Positions 34,454 to 44,756 of a DNA stretch of 64,000 bases are shown here, one piece after another. The DNA comes from Luzula sylvatica (lineage: Eukaryota; Streptophyta; Magnoliopsida; Poales; Juncaceae). Location of the stretch: contig OX326960.1 of NCBI GenBank assembly GCA_946800325.1, forward strand, positions 58,736,855 to 58,800,854, given 5' to 3'. The notes beneath the pieces were generated by a model. The model made no database searches. It saw only the letters and a program-made list of their open reading frames with translations, and had not been told where the DNA came from. Each line of letters begins with the position of its first letter. Position 1 is the stretch's first letter. A program made the position numbers and the translations under genes.

Positions 34454-35356
34454 TGATAACGGTCTTTTTGCACGTCTAAAACGCGTATCGTTGTTTTAAA
34501 GTCCCGTAATATCAAACAAGTGAATTATATGGTTGTATAGCAGAAAATAATAGATTCGTTCCACAGGGAGCTATTGCGTCAAATAATGAATCAAAACGAG
34601 CTAGAAAAAGGCAAAAACTTTTCCAGCAAAAGGCAGAAACTTTTCTGGGCAGAAACTTTCGCAGGGGCAGTTCCGTTATGACGGACTCTCTGGATCGTAG
34701 ATTGTTTATTTTGTTTAGAGTTTTGAATTGATATTTGATTAAGGGAATGTTCGATGAGTTAATTAGGTCTGATAAGGAAGTAAAAGAGAACAAAAAGAGA
34801 GCAAAAATATCACACAAAGAGAGCCAAAGATCGAATGCAAGAAACAAAGATTTAGAACAAAGAAAGAGATTCAATCACAGTTTTTTAACACAACCTTAAA
34901 CTATCATCCAACATACAAGAAATTCAAGATAGAAAAGAATACACCTAGATTGAGTAAAGAAAAGCTTCAACGCGTCAAGAAGAGCCTCCTTTTCCTTGCT
35001 AGTGTTGTCGCTCGATTGACCACCGAAAGGGGAATTCTCCGAGTCACGGAAAGCTTGCTTCGTTGGTCACCGAAGGGAAGAAATCTCGAGTCACGGGCTA
35101 AGTCGATGAAGGGTCACCAAAAGGAAAGACTCCGAGTCATGGTTGACACCTTCTTCAAGCTCCGAAAGAGAAAACCTCCGAGACACGGTCTCAACACAAC
35201 TTTGCAAACCCCGAAAGGAGGTAATCCCCGAGTCACGGTTCAGTCTCGAAAGAGGTCGATTCGCCGAAAGGAAGGATATCCAAGTCACGGTCGAATCTCC
35301 CGAACAATTGAGTAGGATCTTGAATGGTTCTTGATGTTCTTGACGGTTCTTGGAAG
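34454..35356 (-). repeat. 5' LTR of element 2, truncated
   Basis: It matches 30,406-31,308 with 7 substitutions. It breaks at ttcttgga(ag), where the copia LTR at 35,357 begins. The missing part would contain the TATA box and U3 (31,309-31,803 in the other LTR), so this LTR has lost its own promoter. Confidence 0.9.
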
Positions 35357-37177
35357 TGTAGGGTTACGCACGCTTATATCAAAGTGTGCAGCGGAATTAG
35401 TCTCGCATGCGTAACCTAATTCTACCGGGATCACGCCCGAAAACCACCGAAAAAGGAAGAGTTTCGGAGAATTACCTCGTACAAGTTAGTACGTGTCGAT
35501 TACTTCTCCAAATCCGTGAACCTTCTCCAAGGAATGCTAGTGCAGTCCCTCTACTCGTGTCCACCTTGATTTCGACCGATCGGAAATCACCAACGCCGTT
35601 CTAGTCGACGTCACGATTGAATCTCTCAAATCCTTTTCTCAATTCTCCCTCTCAATCTCTCAGATCTAATCTGAATACTGTGGAAGAAGAAGAAGAGAAA
35701 CGACGGCTCAAAACCCTAGGTCAGAAAAAGACTTTTTTTTTAAAACGAAATCAGAATTTCATATATATAGAACTTAATCCGTTCTGAACGCACTTTAAGT
35801 GTGCGTTCGAACGCACACTGTTCTGACTTCAGATAGGAAAGTCCGTTCGAACGCACTCCAAGTTCGTTCCGAACGGACATACTTCTGGCAGCAGATTTGT
35901 CTATTTATATAAATTCTTCCAAGTCAATTCTTAAGCCATATTTTCTTTCAAACTCCCTCTTGGATTAAGACTTAATCAACTTGGCCATATGTCCAACATA
36001 TGTCGTGAGATCTAATCACACGTGATTCCATTTTGTTTGTCCAACAAACTTATTGGTGAGCATTATCTTGAGAATCCGATATATTACGAAATCTTGGTGT
36101 GACCTTGTAGGTTCGTCTAAGACTGGCAGTGGATATGGCAGCAATCCACAAGGTATTGCGAGCACTAGACTGCCGTTAATACCTACCCAGAATTAGCACG
36201 AAAAGGGTGGAGAACACCTTTATGAAGATGCAGTACATCTTCATACCTAGCTCAGATAAGTGTTACTAGTCCTCTTGTTCGCGATATCTTCTGATCAAAA
36301 GAGTCACGGTGAAGTCTAAGACTTCAAGTCATCCTCTATTCTTTTTGATCAGATATACTCTTTCCCGATAAGAATTAGATTGATAATTACAATGCGAACT
36401 CCATGAGTTCCATCGAGATTGGCCAAGCATTTCATCAATCTCAATTCAATCGAGGGGCCCGAGAGATATCTCCGTCTATCCTTTTCAAGGTTAGAAAGGA
36501 ACAATTCCTATCTTGCAATCTCACATCCTTTGCCTATGCTAAAAATAATACCCAATAGTAATCACTGCTACACAGTTACGCGTAGGGTCAATTATATCAA
36601 AGCATTGCCTTTTCACATACTAGGTATCCATGAGACCACTCAAGTATGAAGAACCAAAACGCTCTATCTGGATATGAGTTCGTCTCCAATGACTCTGACC
36701 ATGTTACAAACTCATATAGTGGTCAGTCCAATATACGACGCCACGTATATCCATATTCTAGAATCAACGCTACCGTCCCATATCAGTAAAACCTGATCAT
36801 CTCATCTACGAATATGCTAGTGTATGTAAAAGTCTCCATTTAGTGAATGGACTACCTGGTTCAAACCTATGAACAACTTTATACACCAGGGACGTTTTAG
36901 AATTATATTCATTCCGTTTAGTGGTTTTACTATCATTCAATTGACGAATCAATATGCCAGACGAAGGCCATGCAACATATTATTCTCAACTGACTCGATG
37001 CACTAAACTAGAATAAAATTCAAGGTCTATCCGATTATTATAATCGAATAACCTCTCACACACTTTCGTGTTATTTAAAAATTTTGAAATATGAAGGTTT
37101 AGGTCATATTATGAATAGTAATATAGATATCTGTTTCTCAAACAAATACAATCCAAATAACAGACCTAGGGCATAAT

Positions 37178-37292
37178 AAATGTTCTCTCACTTGCACTAG
37201 ACTGATTGAATCCCCTTATGCAATGAGAAGCATAAATGTTCTCCCACTTGCACTAGGCTGATCGAATCCCCTTATGCAATGAGAAACATAAA
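37178..37292. repeat. 56-bp tandem duplication spanning the polypurine tract
   Basis: Two copies of a 56-bp unit starting tgttctc(t/c)cacttgcac and ending near ccccttatgcaatgagaa lie side by side with about four differences. Each contains the copia polypurine tract, so the element has two potential plus-strand priming sites. Confidence 0.85.
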
Positions 37293-37499
37293 TAAAACAC
37301 CCAATCTAACACTACGATAGATATCCCAATCCTATCGCCCTAGCATGTTGCTCATGCTTGGCACGTGATAGTGCTCGTAAATGGATCGGCCACGTTATAA
37401 TCAGTAGGTATCTTTATTATTTTCACGTCACCTCTCCTCGTAATCTAACGAATCAAGTGGTACGCCGGAATACATGTTTGGACCTGTGATGCACTCGCG

Positions 37500-37700
37500 G
37501 TTCCTTGGATTGTACTATTGCTCCGTTATTGTCACAATATACATCCATGGGACCCGAGATGCTTGGCAAAATGCCAAATTCCATCACGAACTGTCGTAGC
37601 TAGACAGTCTCCTTTGCGGCTTCCGAAGCCGCGATGTATTCCGCTTCAGTTTTAGAATCAGCCACTGTCTTTTGTTTGGATCTTATCCAAACAACAACTC
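37500..37700 (-). pseudogene. Copia RNase H fragment
   Basis: The minus strand encodes KTVADSKTEAEYIAASEAAKE followed, after a stop, by QFVMEFGILPSISGPMDVYC and DNNGAIVQSKEPRVHHRSKH, the standard copia RNase H C-terminal blocks. It is followed directly by the polypurine tract duplication. Confidence 0.8.
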
Positions 37701-37779
37701 CCCAATGGAGCGTGAAGACATGACCACTTGTTTACCATCCAATGGTAACTAAGAATTTTGTTCCATATCAACTTGTTCA

Positions 37780-38530
37780 CTATGTGGTTCTCGAATTTCT
37801 TCGAGATCTATTTTTACTCCCACTGGCTTGATGATCTAGGAAATCCTTCTCTAAGAAGTATCCTCGTCGAGCCACGAAAACCTTGTTTTCGCTAGGCAAG
37901 TAAAAGTAGTATCCTCGGGATACCCCACAAATAAACACTTGTTGGATCTTGCTTGAGTTTGGCGTCAATTTTCCTTTGACGTATGTCTCGCAGCCCCAAA
38001 TCTTAAGATAAGACAATAATGCCACCATGCCATGCCATAATTCATATGGTGTCTTTTCAAATGATTTGGACGGAACTCTATTCAGTAATGAGCAATTGTT
38101 TGAGGCGCTAAACCTCAAAATGACTTTGGCAAATCCGTTCGACTCATCTTCGAGAGAACCATGTCTAACAAGGTCTGATTCCTCCTCTCGGACACTCCAT
38201 TCCATGGGGTGTATCGGGTGGAGTCCATCGTGATACTATACCAGAAAGTCGAAGATAGTCCTCAAACTCATAGCTCAAGTATTCACCACTTCGATCCGAT
38301 CGAATGACTTTTACTTTCTTGCCCAGTTGAAGTTCTACTTCGTGTTGAAACTCTTTGAATTTCTCAAAAGTTTCACTTTTGTGACGCATTAAGTATAGAT
38401 ATACATATCTACTATAATCGTCAGTAAAAGTCACGAAGTAGCGATGATGCTCTCTCTCGGTTGATAACATATTTTTCATTGGGCTCGACATCTCTATCTC
38501 CAATGCATTATTCTTCTCCAAGATTCTCAT
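37780..38530 (-). pseudogene. Copia integrase fragment, frameshifted
   Basis: Two overlapping minus-strand frames (38,530-38,165 and 38,205-37,780) give YFVTFTDDYSRYVYLYLMRH, KVIRSDRSGEYLSYEFEDYL and SGIVSRWTPPDTPHG (integrase core with its second Asp), then LLNRVPSKSFEKTPYELWHG and SYLKIWGCETYVKG. The usual FWGYALETA segment is lost or scrambled at the frame junction. The pre-integrase region and gag are absent. Confidence 0.85.
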
Positions 38531-38540
38531 CTCTCCAAGT

Positions 38541-38979
38541 GTGTGGCAGAAATATCGACTTAATTTTTATAAATTTAGTAGAACTTCGAGTTTTCATAAA
38601 TATTTAACAGAAATTACAGAAAATCATTAACATGTCTCCAAATTGGGTTTTGTTTTTTTCTATTTTTATTACGTAATGGGGAGAGGTAAGGTAATCAGGG
38701 GCGGATCTAGGGAGGGGCGAGCGGGAGGCCCGCCCCCCCTATGAAATCGGGAACCGATATATTAGCGATAAAATGAGGTGATTTTGTTTTTTTGGAAAGT
38801 GATAAATATGATAAATTTGTAAGTATTTGACGTTAGCTTCTGAAGGTAATGCTTATACTTCTTGGGCAGTGTTAGCTTCAAGAAATTCATTCGTTTTGAT
38901 GTTAGTCCAAGATACAATGACATCAAATTTAGGAATGTCAAATGTTCCAAACTGAAAGAAATTGTTTTAGATTTAACCA

Positions 38980-39056
<77 letters not shown>

Positions 39057-39850
39057 CCCCGCAAATAAAAGGGTTGCCACGAATAAGATTGGTGACTATA
39101 GTTGGAAAAGGTACTCTTGCTTCAATATTTTGGTGGGAAGAAGAGAAAGAATTAGGGAAGGGGAGGAGAAGGGTATTTTGGTCTCATAAAGATATCTATC
39201 ATAAAATAATCTTTGTTTCAGCTCAAATCGAGATTAATGTTATAAATATGACAGATAAATTGATTACTAGGTGAAATTTGAAATCTTTTGAGTTTTGGAT
39301 GGACAAATATGATATGTTTTATATTAGCAGAGGTTAAATACTATATTATCAAATTTGAACGGACAAATTTGATATTTTGAGGTTTTGCGAGGACATACCT
39401 GATATTCCCCCAAAGTTAAAACCCCACTTCGCTGAAAAAGGTCTTTGGCACTTATCTGACGATATGAAATGCCGTTTCGGCCCAACATTTAATGTGGTTT
39501 GGAGGCGTTGGATCATTTCGATAAAATATATTTCGGCCACACATGACCCATTGCAGAAGGAAGTCCAACACTCAGCTCCTACTTTTTCATGCAATTCTCG
39601 TGTTTCTTCCAAAAAAAATTCGAATTTGAAATAAAAAATTGTAAGTTTGAATATTTTTATTGTAAAAATTGATAATTCGAATATTTGTTTTGTTGAATCT
39701 GGGTTGTTTAAGTTCATTTGGTAACAGTTGTTATTTTAATTAGGTTAATAAAATCGTCACCATATGCTTATAAGTAACCATGGAAGTATTTTTCTAAGAA
39801 ACTTGTAATTTTAGGTTAATATGAAGTATATAGAAAAAACAAATTAGATT
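38541..39850. other. Intergenic stretch with a DNA-transposon-like end
   Basis: No gene is visible. CAGGGGCGGATCTAGG at 38,696 resembles the terminal sequence of common plant non-autonomous hAT-like elements, but no matching inverted end was found. A compound (TG)n(GA)n microsatellite follows at 38,981-39,052. The rest is unremarkable AT-rich sequence. Confidence 0.45.
38981..39052. repeat. Compound (TG)n(GA)n microsatellite
   Basis: About 18 TG units with one interruption (tgta) pass into about 18 GA units. Confidence 0.95.
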
Positions 39851-41925
39851 ACTATTGCCGAGAACAAGGCTTTTCGAGTATCATTAGTGTTATTATACAT
39901 ATTGCGAGATTGATGGAGCGCTGGAAGCAGACCCCTGCAAGGCGATTCTACGCACCACAACAATACCGCTATACAATGACACTTGTGTTCTAGCATTTGC
40001 GCATAAGCTGCCGTTAGTTGTACAAATGGCGGCATTAAGGTATAAATGCTTTGATTTCATTATAAAAAACAGCATTTCTTATTTAATCCCTAGAATACTA
40101 TTATATAAGAGCATTTTATATCTAATGCTGCTATTATAATGAACTTATAGCAATCATAAATGCTCGCATAACCCATTTGGAATATATATTTTTGCAATTT
40201 AATGTATACATTTTATTTTGTGCAATATGACAAAATATCTCACTAAAAATTGCATAATTATACCCTCAAAGTACCACAAATAATACCCACATGAATGCAC
40301 AGCCCAAATATCATGACCGGCCTTCTAATTAATTTCCAACCCTTCTCTCGTCCCATTCACATAACCCAGACCCACACTTTATTTTCATGCGTGCAAAACT
40401 CCTCAGCTTATCATCCCAACCTCCAGAGTCAAAAAAATACCCACGCTATTCTCCTCCTCAAACCCTAGCGCACGCCCCCAAACCCTAACGCAGGCCAAAA
40501 CCTACTACCGCGGCATGGCACAATCATGGCACATCATGGCACAAGATTCTACGGCGGGAAAGAAACGCTGTCGTCGATATGTACGTGCTTTTTCACCAAA
40601 ATTTGGCGCTGGATTCCAACATTTCCATTCGCGCCTAAAATTGACGAAATAATTGGCGCTGCTTCCCCCCAAATGATAAATTGCCGCCATGTATGCTTTA
40701 TAAAAGGATTCAGATCCCCTTGGTTACTGCTTTGTTCTTCCTCCAAAATTTGGTTAGTAATTTGTTCTTCATTCGCCTCCTTTTTTTGTTGGTTTATTGA
40801 GAGCTTATTACATATGTTCAATTTCTTGGCTTTGGTTTTATCAAGTGATTAAATCAGATGGCATGATTCTTATTGCTGATATATGTTCAATTACCAGTTT
40901 TTTGTGATTGGTTTTGATTTATCAAGTGATTTTGTCATTGTGACTTTAATGTTTGTAGTTATGACTTTAGTAATTTGTGCATTTTGATTTATCAAGAACC
41001 TTTTTTTGTTGGTTTATTGAGAGCTTATTACATATGTTCAATTTCTTGGCTTTGGTTTTATCAAGTGATTAAATCAGATGGCATAATTCTTATTGCTGAT
41101 ATATGTTCAATTACCAGTTTTTTGTGATTGGTTTTGATTTATCAAGTGATTTTGTCATTGTGACTTTAATGTTTGTAGTTCTGACTTTAGTAATTTGTGC
41201 ATTTTGATTTATCAAGTGATTTCTTAATTTTGATTGGTTTAATTTTAATTCCCCATTTTGGTTTGGTTTAATTTTAATTCCCCATTGTGGTACATTATAT
41301 AAACGCATTTAGACAGGTTTAATGTTGAGTGTTTAGTCTTTATTTTCAATTTATGTTCTAGTTTTATAAATGCTCTCAATTCTGTTTATTTATGATTTTT
41401 CTTTATATTATTTGTTATTATTAGGCTGCATTTGATTATGGTGAAGATGAATGGACCCAAAAGACAATCAATAATTTCAAATCAGCGAACAAATCATAAG
41501 TTCGAAGGTGAGATTTTGAAAAAACGAGTAGGATGAAAGTCTAAGACGCGAACACCAAGAATGAAAGAATCAATAGAAGGTCACACTTCTAAGCATCAAG
41601 GTGAGATTTTGGAATGTTGTCATTACATACTCGTTAATGCTTTTATTTGTCACCATTCAATTCAATTGACCATATAAAAGCATTTATAAATGCATTTTTT
41701 CAAAATATTGATGGCATTAATAAATGCTATCGATGTCATATTACCATTGGCGACATAAATATATGCTATTGATTTCAAAATTGCGTAGCATTTTGTGAAA
41801 TGCTCTCGTAACTTTAGAGGACACCACCCCGGAGAGCATTTCAGCCTAATGCTGCCAAATGTGCGTGACAGCATTAAAACATGCATTTAGCGGCATATAT
41901 AAATGCATTTGAACACTTACATTGT
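39850..41925. mobile_element. Possible CACTA-like non-autonomous element
   Basis: Clusters of gcatt/aatgc words, several as short foldbacks (gcatttataaatgc, ggcattaataaatgc, agcattttatatctaatgct), occur at 39,990-40,170 and again, more densely, at 41,637-41,915, where one copy reads gcatttagcggcat. Dense subterminal arrays of this kind are typical of plant CACTA elements. The inner part (40,330-40,860) resembles a gene 5' region: CT-rich, with repeated aaaccctarcgca and three atggcaca words. No clean CACTA terminus was found; cattgttgtactg at 41,919 could be a degraded one. Ends and class are uncertain. Confidence 0.4.
40779..41218. repeat. 220-bp tandem duplication
   Basis: Two adjacent 220-bp copies (40,779-40,998 and 40,999-41,218), each starting cctttttttgttggtttatt, differ at about two or three positions, so the duplication is recent. 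The sequence is intron-like (T-rich, ATG-poor). Confidence 0.93.
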
Positions 41926-41993
41926 TGTACTGACGGAGACAAAAAACCCAAATGCAGGAGAAGCAAGGTGGAGAAGCAAGAGGAAACTGGTAG

Positions 41994-44651
41994 ATGTGGG
42001 AGCAAGATGGAAACAAGTGCAATATATCCGAACCCCACCTCCATATAAATATAAACCCTACCCAAGACGTTTTCACAAACCTTCCAAACCTTTCTTCCAC
42101 AAACAACAAGCCATGCAATCAAGAAACCTCAGGGAGTCGGTCGAGGACCGATGGAGCCACCTGGCTTCGAATCGCGCAGCACTTACGCGAGAATGGCCCA
42201 TCCAACAGTGGGAAGGAAAAGACGGCACTCCCCAAGCCCTCCGCTCTACCCCGCGACCCCTCCGATCTTCCCACCAGACCCGACACACCACTCCTGATTC
42301 GGAAGGTGCCTCAAATGCGTAAGACACGGACACGAAACGGAGAGCTGCAGGAGGGTGAGAGCTTGCACCCAATGCTACAAGACGGGACACCTATATGGCG
42401 ATTGTAGAGCTAGAATCGAGCAAATGGAGGCGATAAACGCGATGCAACCACTAGGAAAACCGGCTAAGGAAGTGATACCAAAGGAGAGGGTAAATAAATC
42501 TTTTGTGTTCATAAAGGAAAGTATGGAGCACAAAGACGAACTGAGACAGCTCAATAGAGCGGTGATCATAGATGGAAAATGGGTGCAAAATCACGATCTC
42601 ACGACCATGCGGTACCTAGTCGGCCAATGCATTGACTGGAACGAACGACCAGAACTCGTATACTGGTCTGATCACAAGTACATGTTGAAGCTATCAGTTG
42701 ACAGGGATAGGAGGGATTTCATAGCCAACGGCATCGAACCGATCCGAAGAGAGGGTTTCATCGCTTACCCATAGTCCACGGCAATAGGTGCTCAAGTTTT
42801 CTATTACAATCATCTGGTGTGGGTGGATCTTCACAACGTCCCCCCACAATGCTGGTGCCCGGAAGAAATCGAGAAAAAACGCCAATTCGTTTGGCATGTT
42901 GGTGGATCACGAGCCGTTGATAAACATCGAATCAATGCAATCACTATCAATAGTGGTAGCCGGCCACAATCTCGAGTGGGTGCCGGAAGAGATTGGAGCA
43001 CTGGCCGACGGCTTCATGAACGACATCCTCGTCGTGCCAATCACAGTTCTAGACCAGAGACACTACTACTACAGGCCGCCGGACACGACGCCAACTCACA
43101 TGCAATACCAGAAGGCGTATCTGGCAAAATTCGGGAATCAAAGCACAATCCAAGGTTCTTCCTCGGCTTCGGCATCGACGCCAATTAATGAGAAACGACT
43201 GGCAACACCCTTTCGAAGTGCGAAATCAGAGACAAGCTCTGATCAAAACCTGGTAGAAAACGAAATAAGAAATCTGTGGAACCAAGCTCCCCCTACGAGC
43301 AAAAAAGACCTCCCCACACCGAGGGTCTTCGCAACAAACCTAACTCAGGCTCAGAAGGCAGAACTGACAGCCGAGCTAATCTCGTTGATAAAAATGGCGA
43401 CGGAGGTCCCACTCCGGTCACCGGTCGCTGCCCGCTTGGGGAACAGGGCTGACGTAATGACGGGGTCGATACTAGAAATGTTCAGACTGGCAGAGGCAGC
43501 AGCTGAAACCGTACGACGAGCGACTGCAGCGAGACGCAGTCCTATGCAACGGGGTAAAGGGGAGATAATACCATTGGAAATAGCAACAAGTCACAATCGA
43601 GCGAGTACAGAGGAAAAGGGGACTGACAGAGCAAGAGCAATTAATGAGCAAGTCAAAAATGCTACGCATGCGAGAGAGGAGAATGTCAACGGACGTGAAA
43701 GGAGCATTAATGAAGAAGCATTAAATGCCCACACTCATGACAAGAGGTCCAATCAAAAAAGAGAAAGGACAACGGTCCACCAGCCAATGCATAGATCAAG
43801 TCTAGCAAAGCAGGATAAGGGCAAGGGGATACAAATCCAACATGGGGCACTACAAGCTGACCACATCACGAATTCCTCTGGTATGGCTCCATTTTCTCTA
43901 AACTTAATTAAAATAGTGGGCCAGGGCCTTCTGTGTTGAGCCCAGATATAACTATAAATAAATCCAAGCCAAAAATAAAAATAAAACTCAATAGAGCAGT
44001 GGCTCAACTGACCAAAAAACTGCCTAGAAAATCCATTAGGAAAATAACCAAAACTAAGTTCCATGATGGATCAATTGTGATATCATTAAAAAAAATCGCC
44101 AACAAAATGGACTCAAATCCTCAATAAAATATGGCCCAACTGAATACATAAAGGCTCTCGAATGCGAAGTCCAAAATCCTGAAGGGCTGCAAGACAGTCA
44201 AATTGCCCAAATAAGAGAAATTTGCGGTATAAAGACTAAACCAAATGATGAATTAAAATCCAAAATAATAGCGGATATAAATAATCTAGGCTCGGTATTG
44301 ACACATTATAAAATGGGACAAGGGCCCAAGTTACTGGCTTATAGGCCGTGGGCCAAAATGAGAACTCAATACCTAACAAAAAAGGCTAATTCTGATCAGG
44401 GACTCCATGCGAGTACTGTGAGAAGTAGTAGGAAAAAATTATATGCTGTGAGCCCCTGTGAAAGAAAATCGAAAAGTGATGTAATTGACTTGTTATCAAG
44501 CCATAACAACTTTTGCACAATGAATAATAGTAAGTTTATTTCAGAGAATGAAATGGAGGAGGAGGAAGAACGAAATGCGCAAGATGACTACATAGACCAA
44601 GTGGACTATGGAGACGAAAATGACATATATGGTCCAAGAGGACCATTTTAG
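41994..44651 (+). pseudogene. LINE 1 ORF1, frameshifted
   Basis: Pieces in several frames. Near 42,308-42,408 lie two tandem CX2CX4HX4C knuckles (CLKCVRHGHETESC and CTQCYKTGHLYGDC). They are followed at 42,409-42,774 by NKSFVFIKESMEHKDELRQL and a region resembling the DUF4283-type domain of plant LINE ORF1. A shift leads to VWVDLHNVPPQCWCPEEIEK (42,815) and then a long frame at 42,900-43,939, basic and Ser/Thr-rich. The C-terminal piece (44,298-44,651) ends in an acidic tail (MEEEEERNAQDDYIDQVDYG). The role by family is RNA binding and ribonucleoprotein formation. Confidence 0.78.
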
Positions 44652-44756
44652 GCCATAAGGGTCCAAATATGTATTTTGTGCCATTAGGGCTTGCCAAATA
44701 GGCCACCAAATCACTTTGGTGTTTAATGCATCTAAAACTATTTAACTTTCTCGCAA

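Larger units (their letters stand above)
30406..35356 (-). mobile_element. Young non-autonomous LTR retrotransposon (element 2)
   Basis: A minus-strand element with LTRs at 34,454-35,356 (5', truncated) and 30,406-31,803 (3'), a primer-binding site at 34,433-34,450, a polypurine tract at 31,804-31,818 and a single 380-codon ORF at 33,155-34,297. LTR ends are TGATAA/TTATCA. Over the 0.9 kb shared by the LTRs I count 7 differences (about 0.8%), indicating a recent insertion. It has no protease, RT, RNase H or integrase, so it must depend on a partner. It interrupts the Athila gag at 30,405. The 5' flank is lost behind the copia element at 35,357, so the target-site duplication (cgatg on the left) cannot be confirmed. 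Confidence 0.9.
35357..38540 (-). mobile_element. Internally deleted copia element (element 3)
   Basis: A minus-strand element with an LTR-like block from 35,357 (TGTAGGG, i.e. ending CCCTACA on the minus strand) to about 37,175. A polypurine tract GTGCAAGTGGGAGA follows, and RNase H and integrase remnants lie to the right. Reverse transcriptase is absent and the 5' part (gag, 5' LTR) is missing past about 38,540. The LTR shares blocks with the palindrome arms (for example tgtaggttcgt near 36,105 and 20,310), placing it in a related family. A perfect 20-bp palindrome, gtgtgcgttcgaacgcacac, lies at about 35,799-35,818. Confidence 0.78.

Noticed and set aside
38696..38760. Complete hAT MITE starting CAGGGGCGGATCTAGG
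   Set aside because: No inverted partner end or 8-bp duplication was found, so only a possible terminus is noted.
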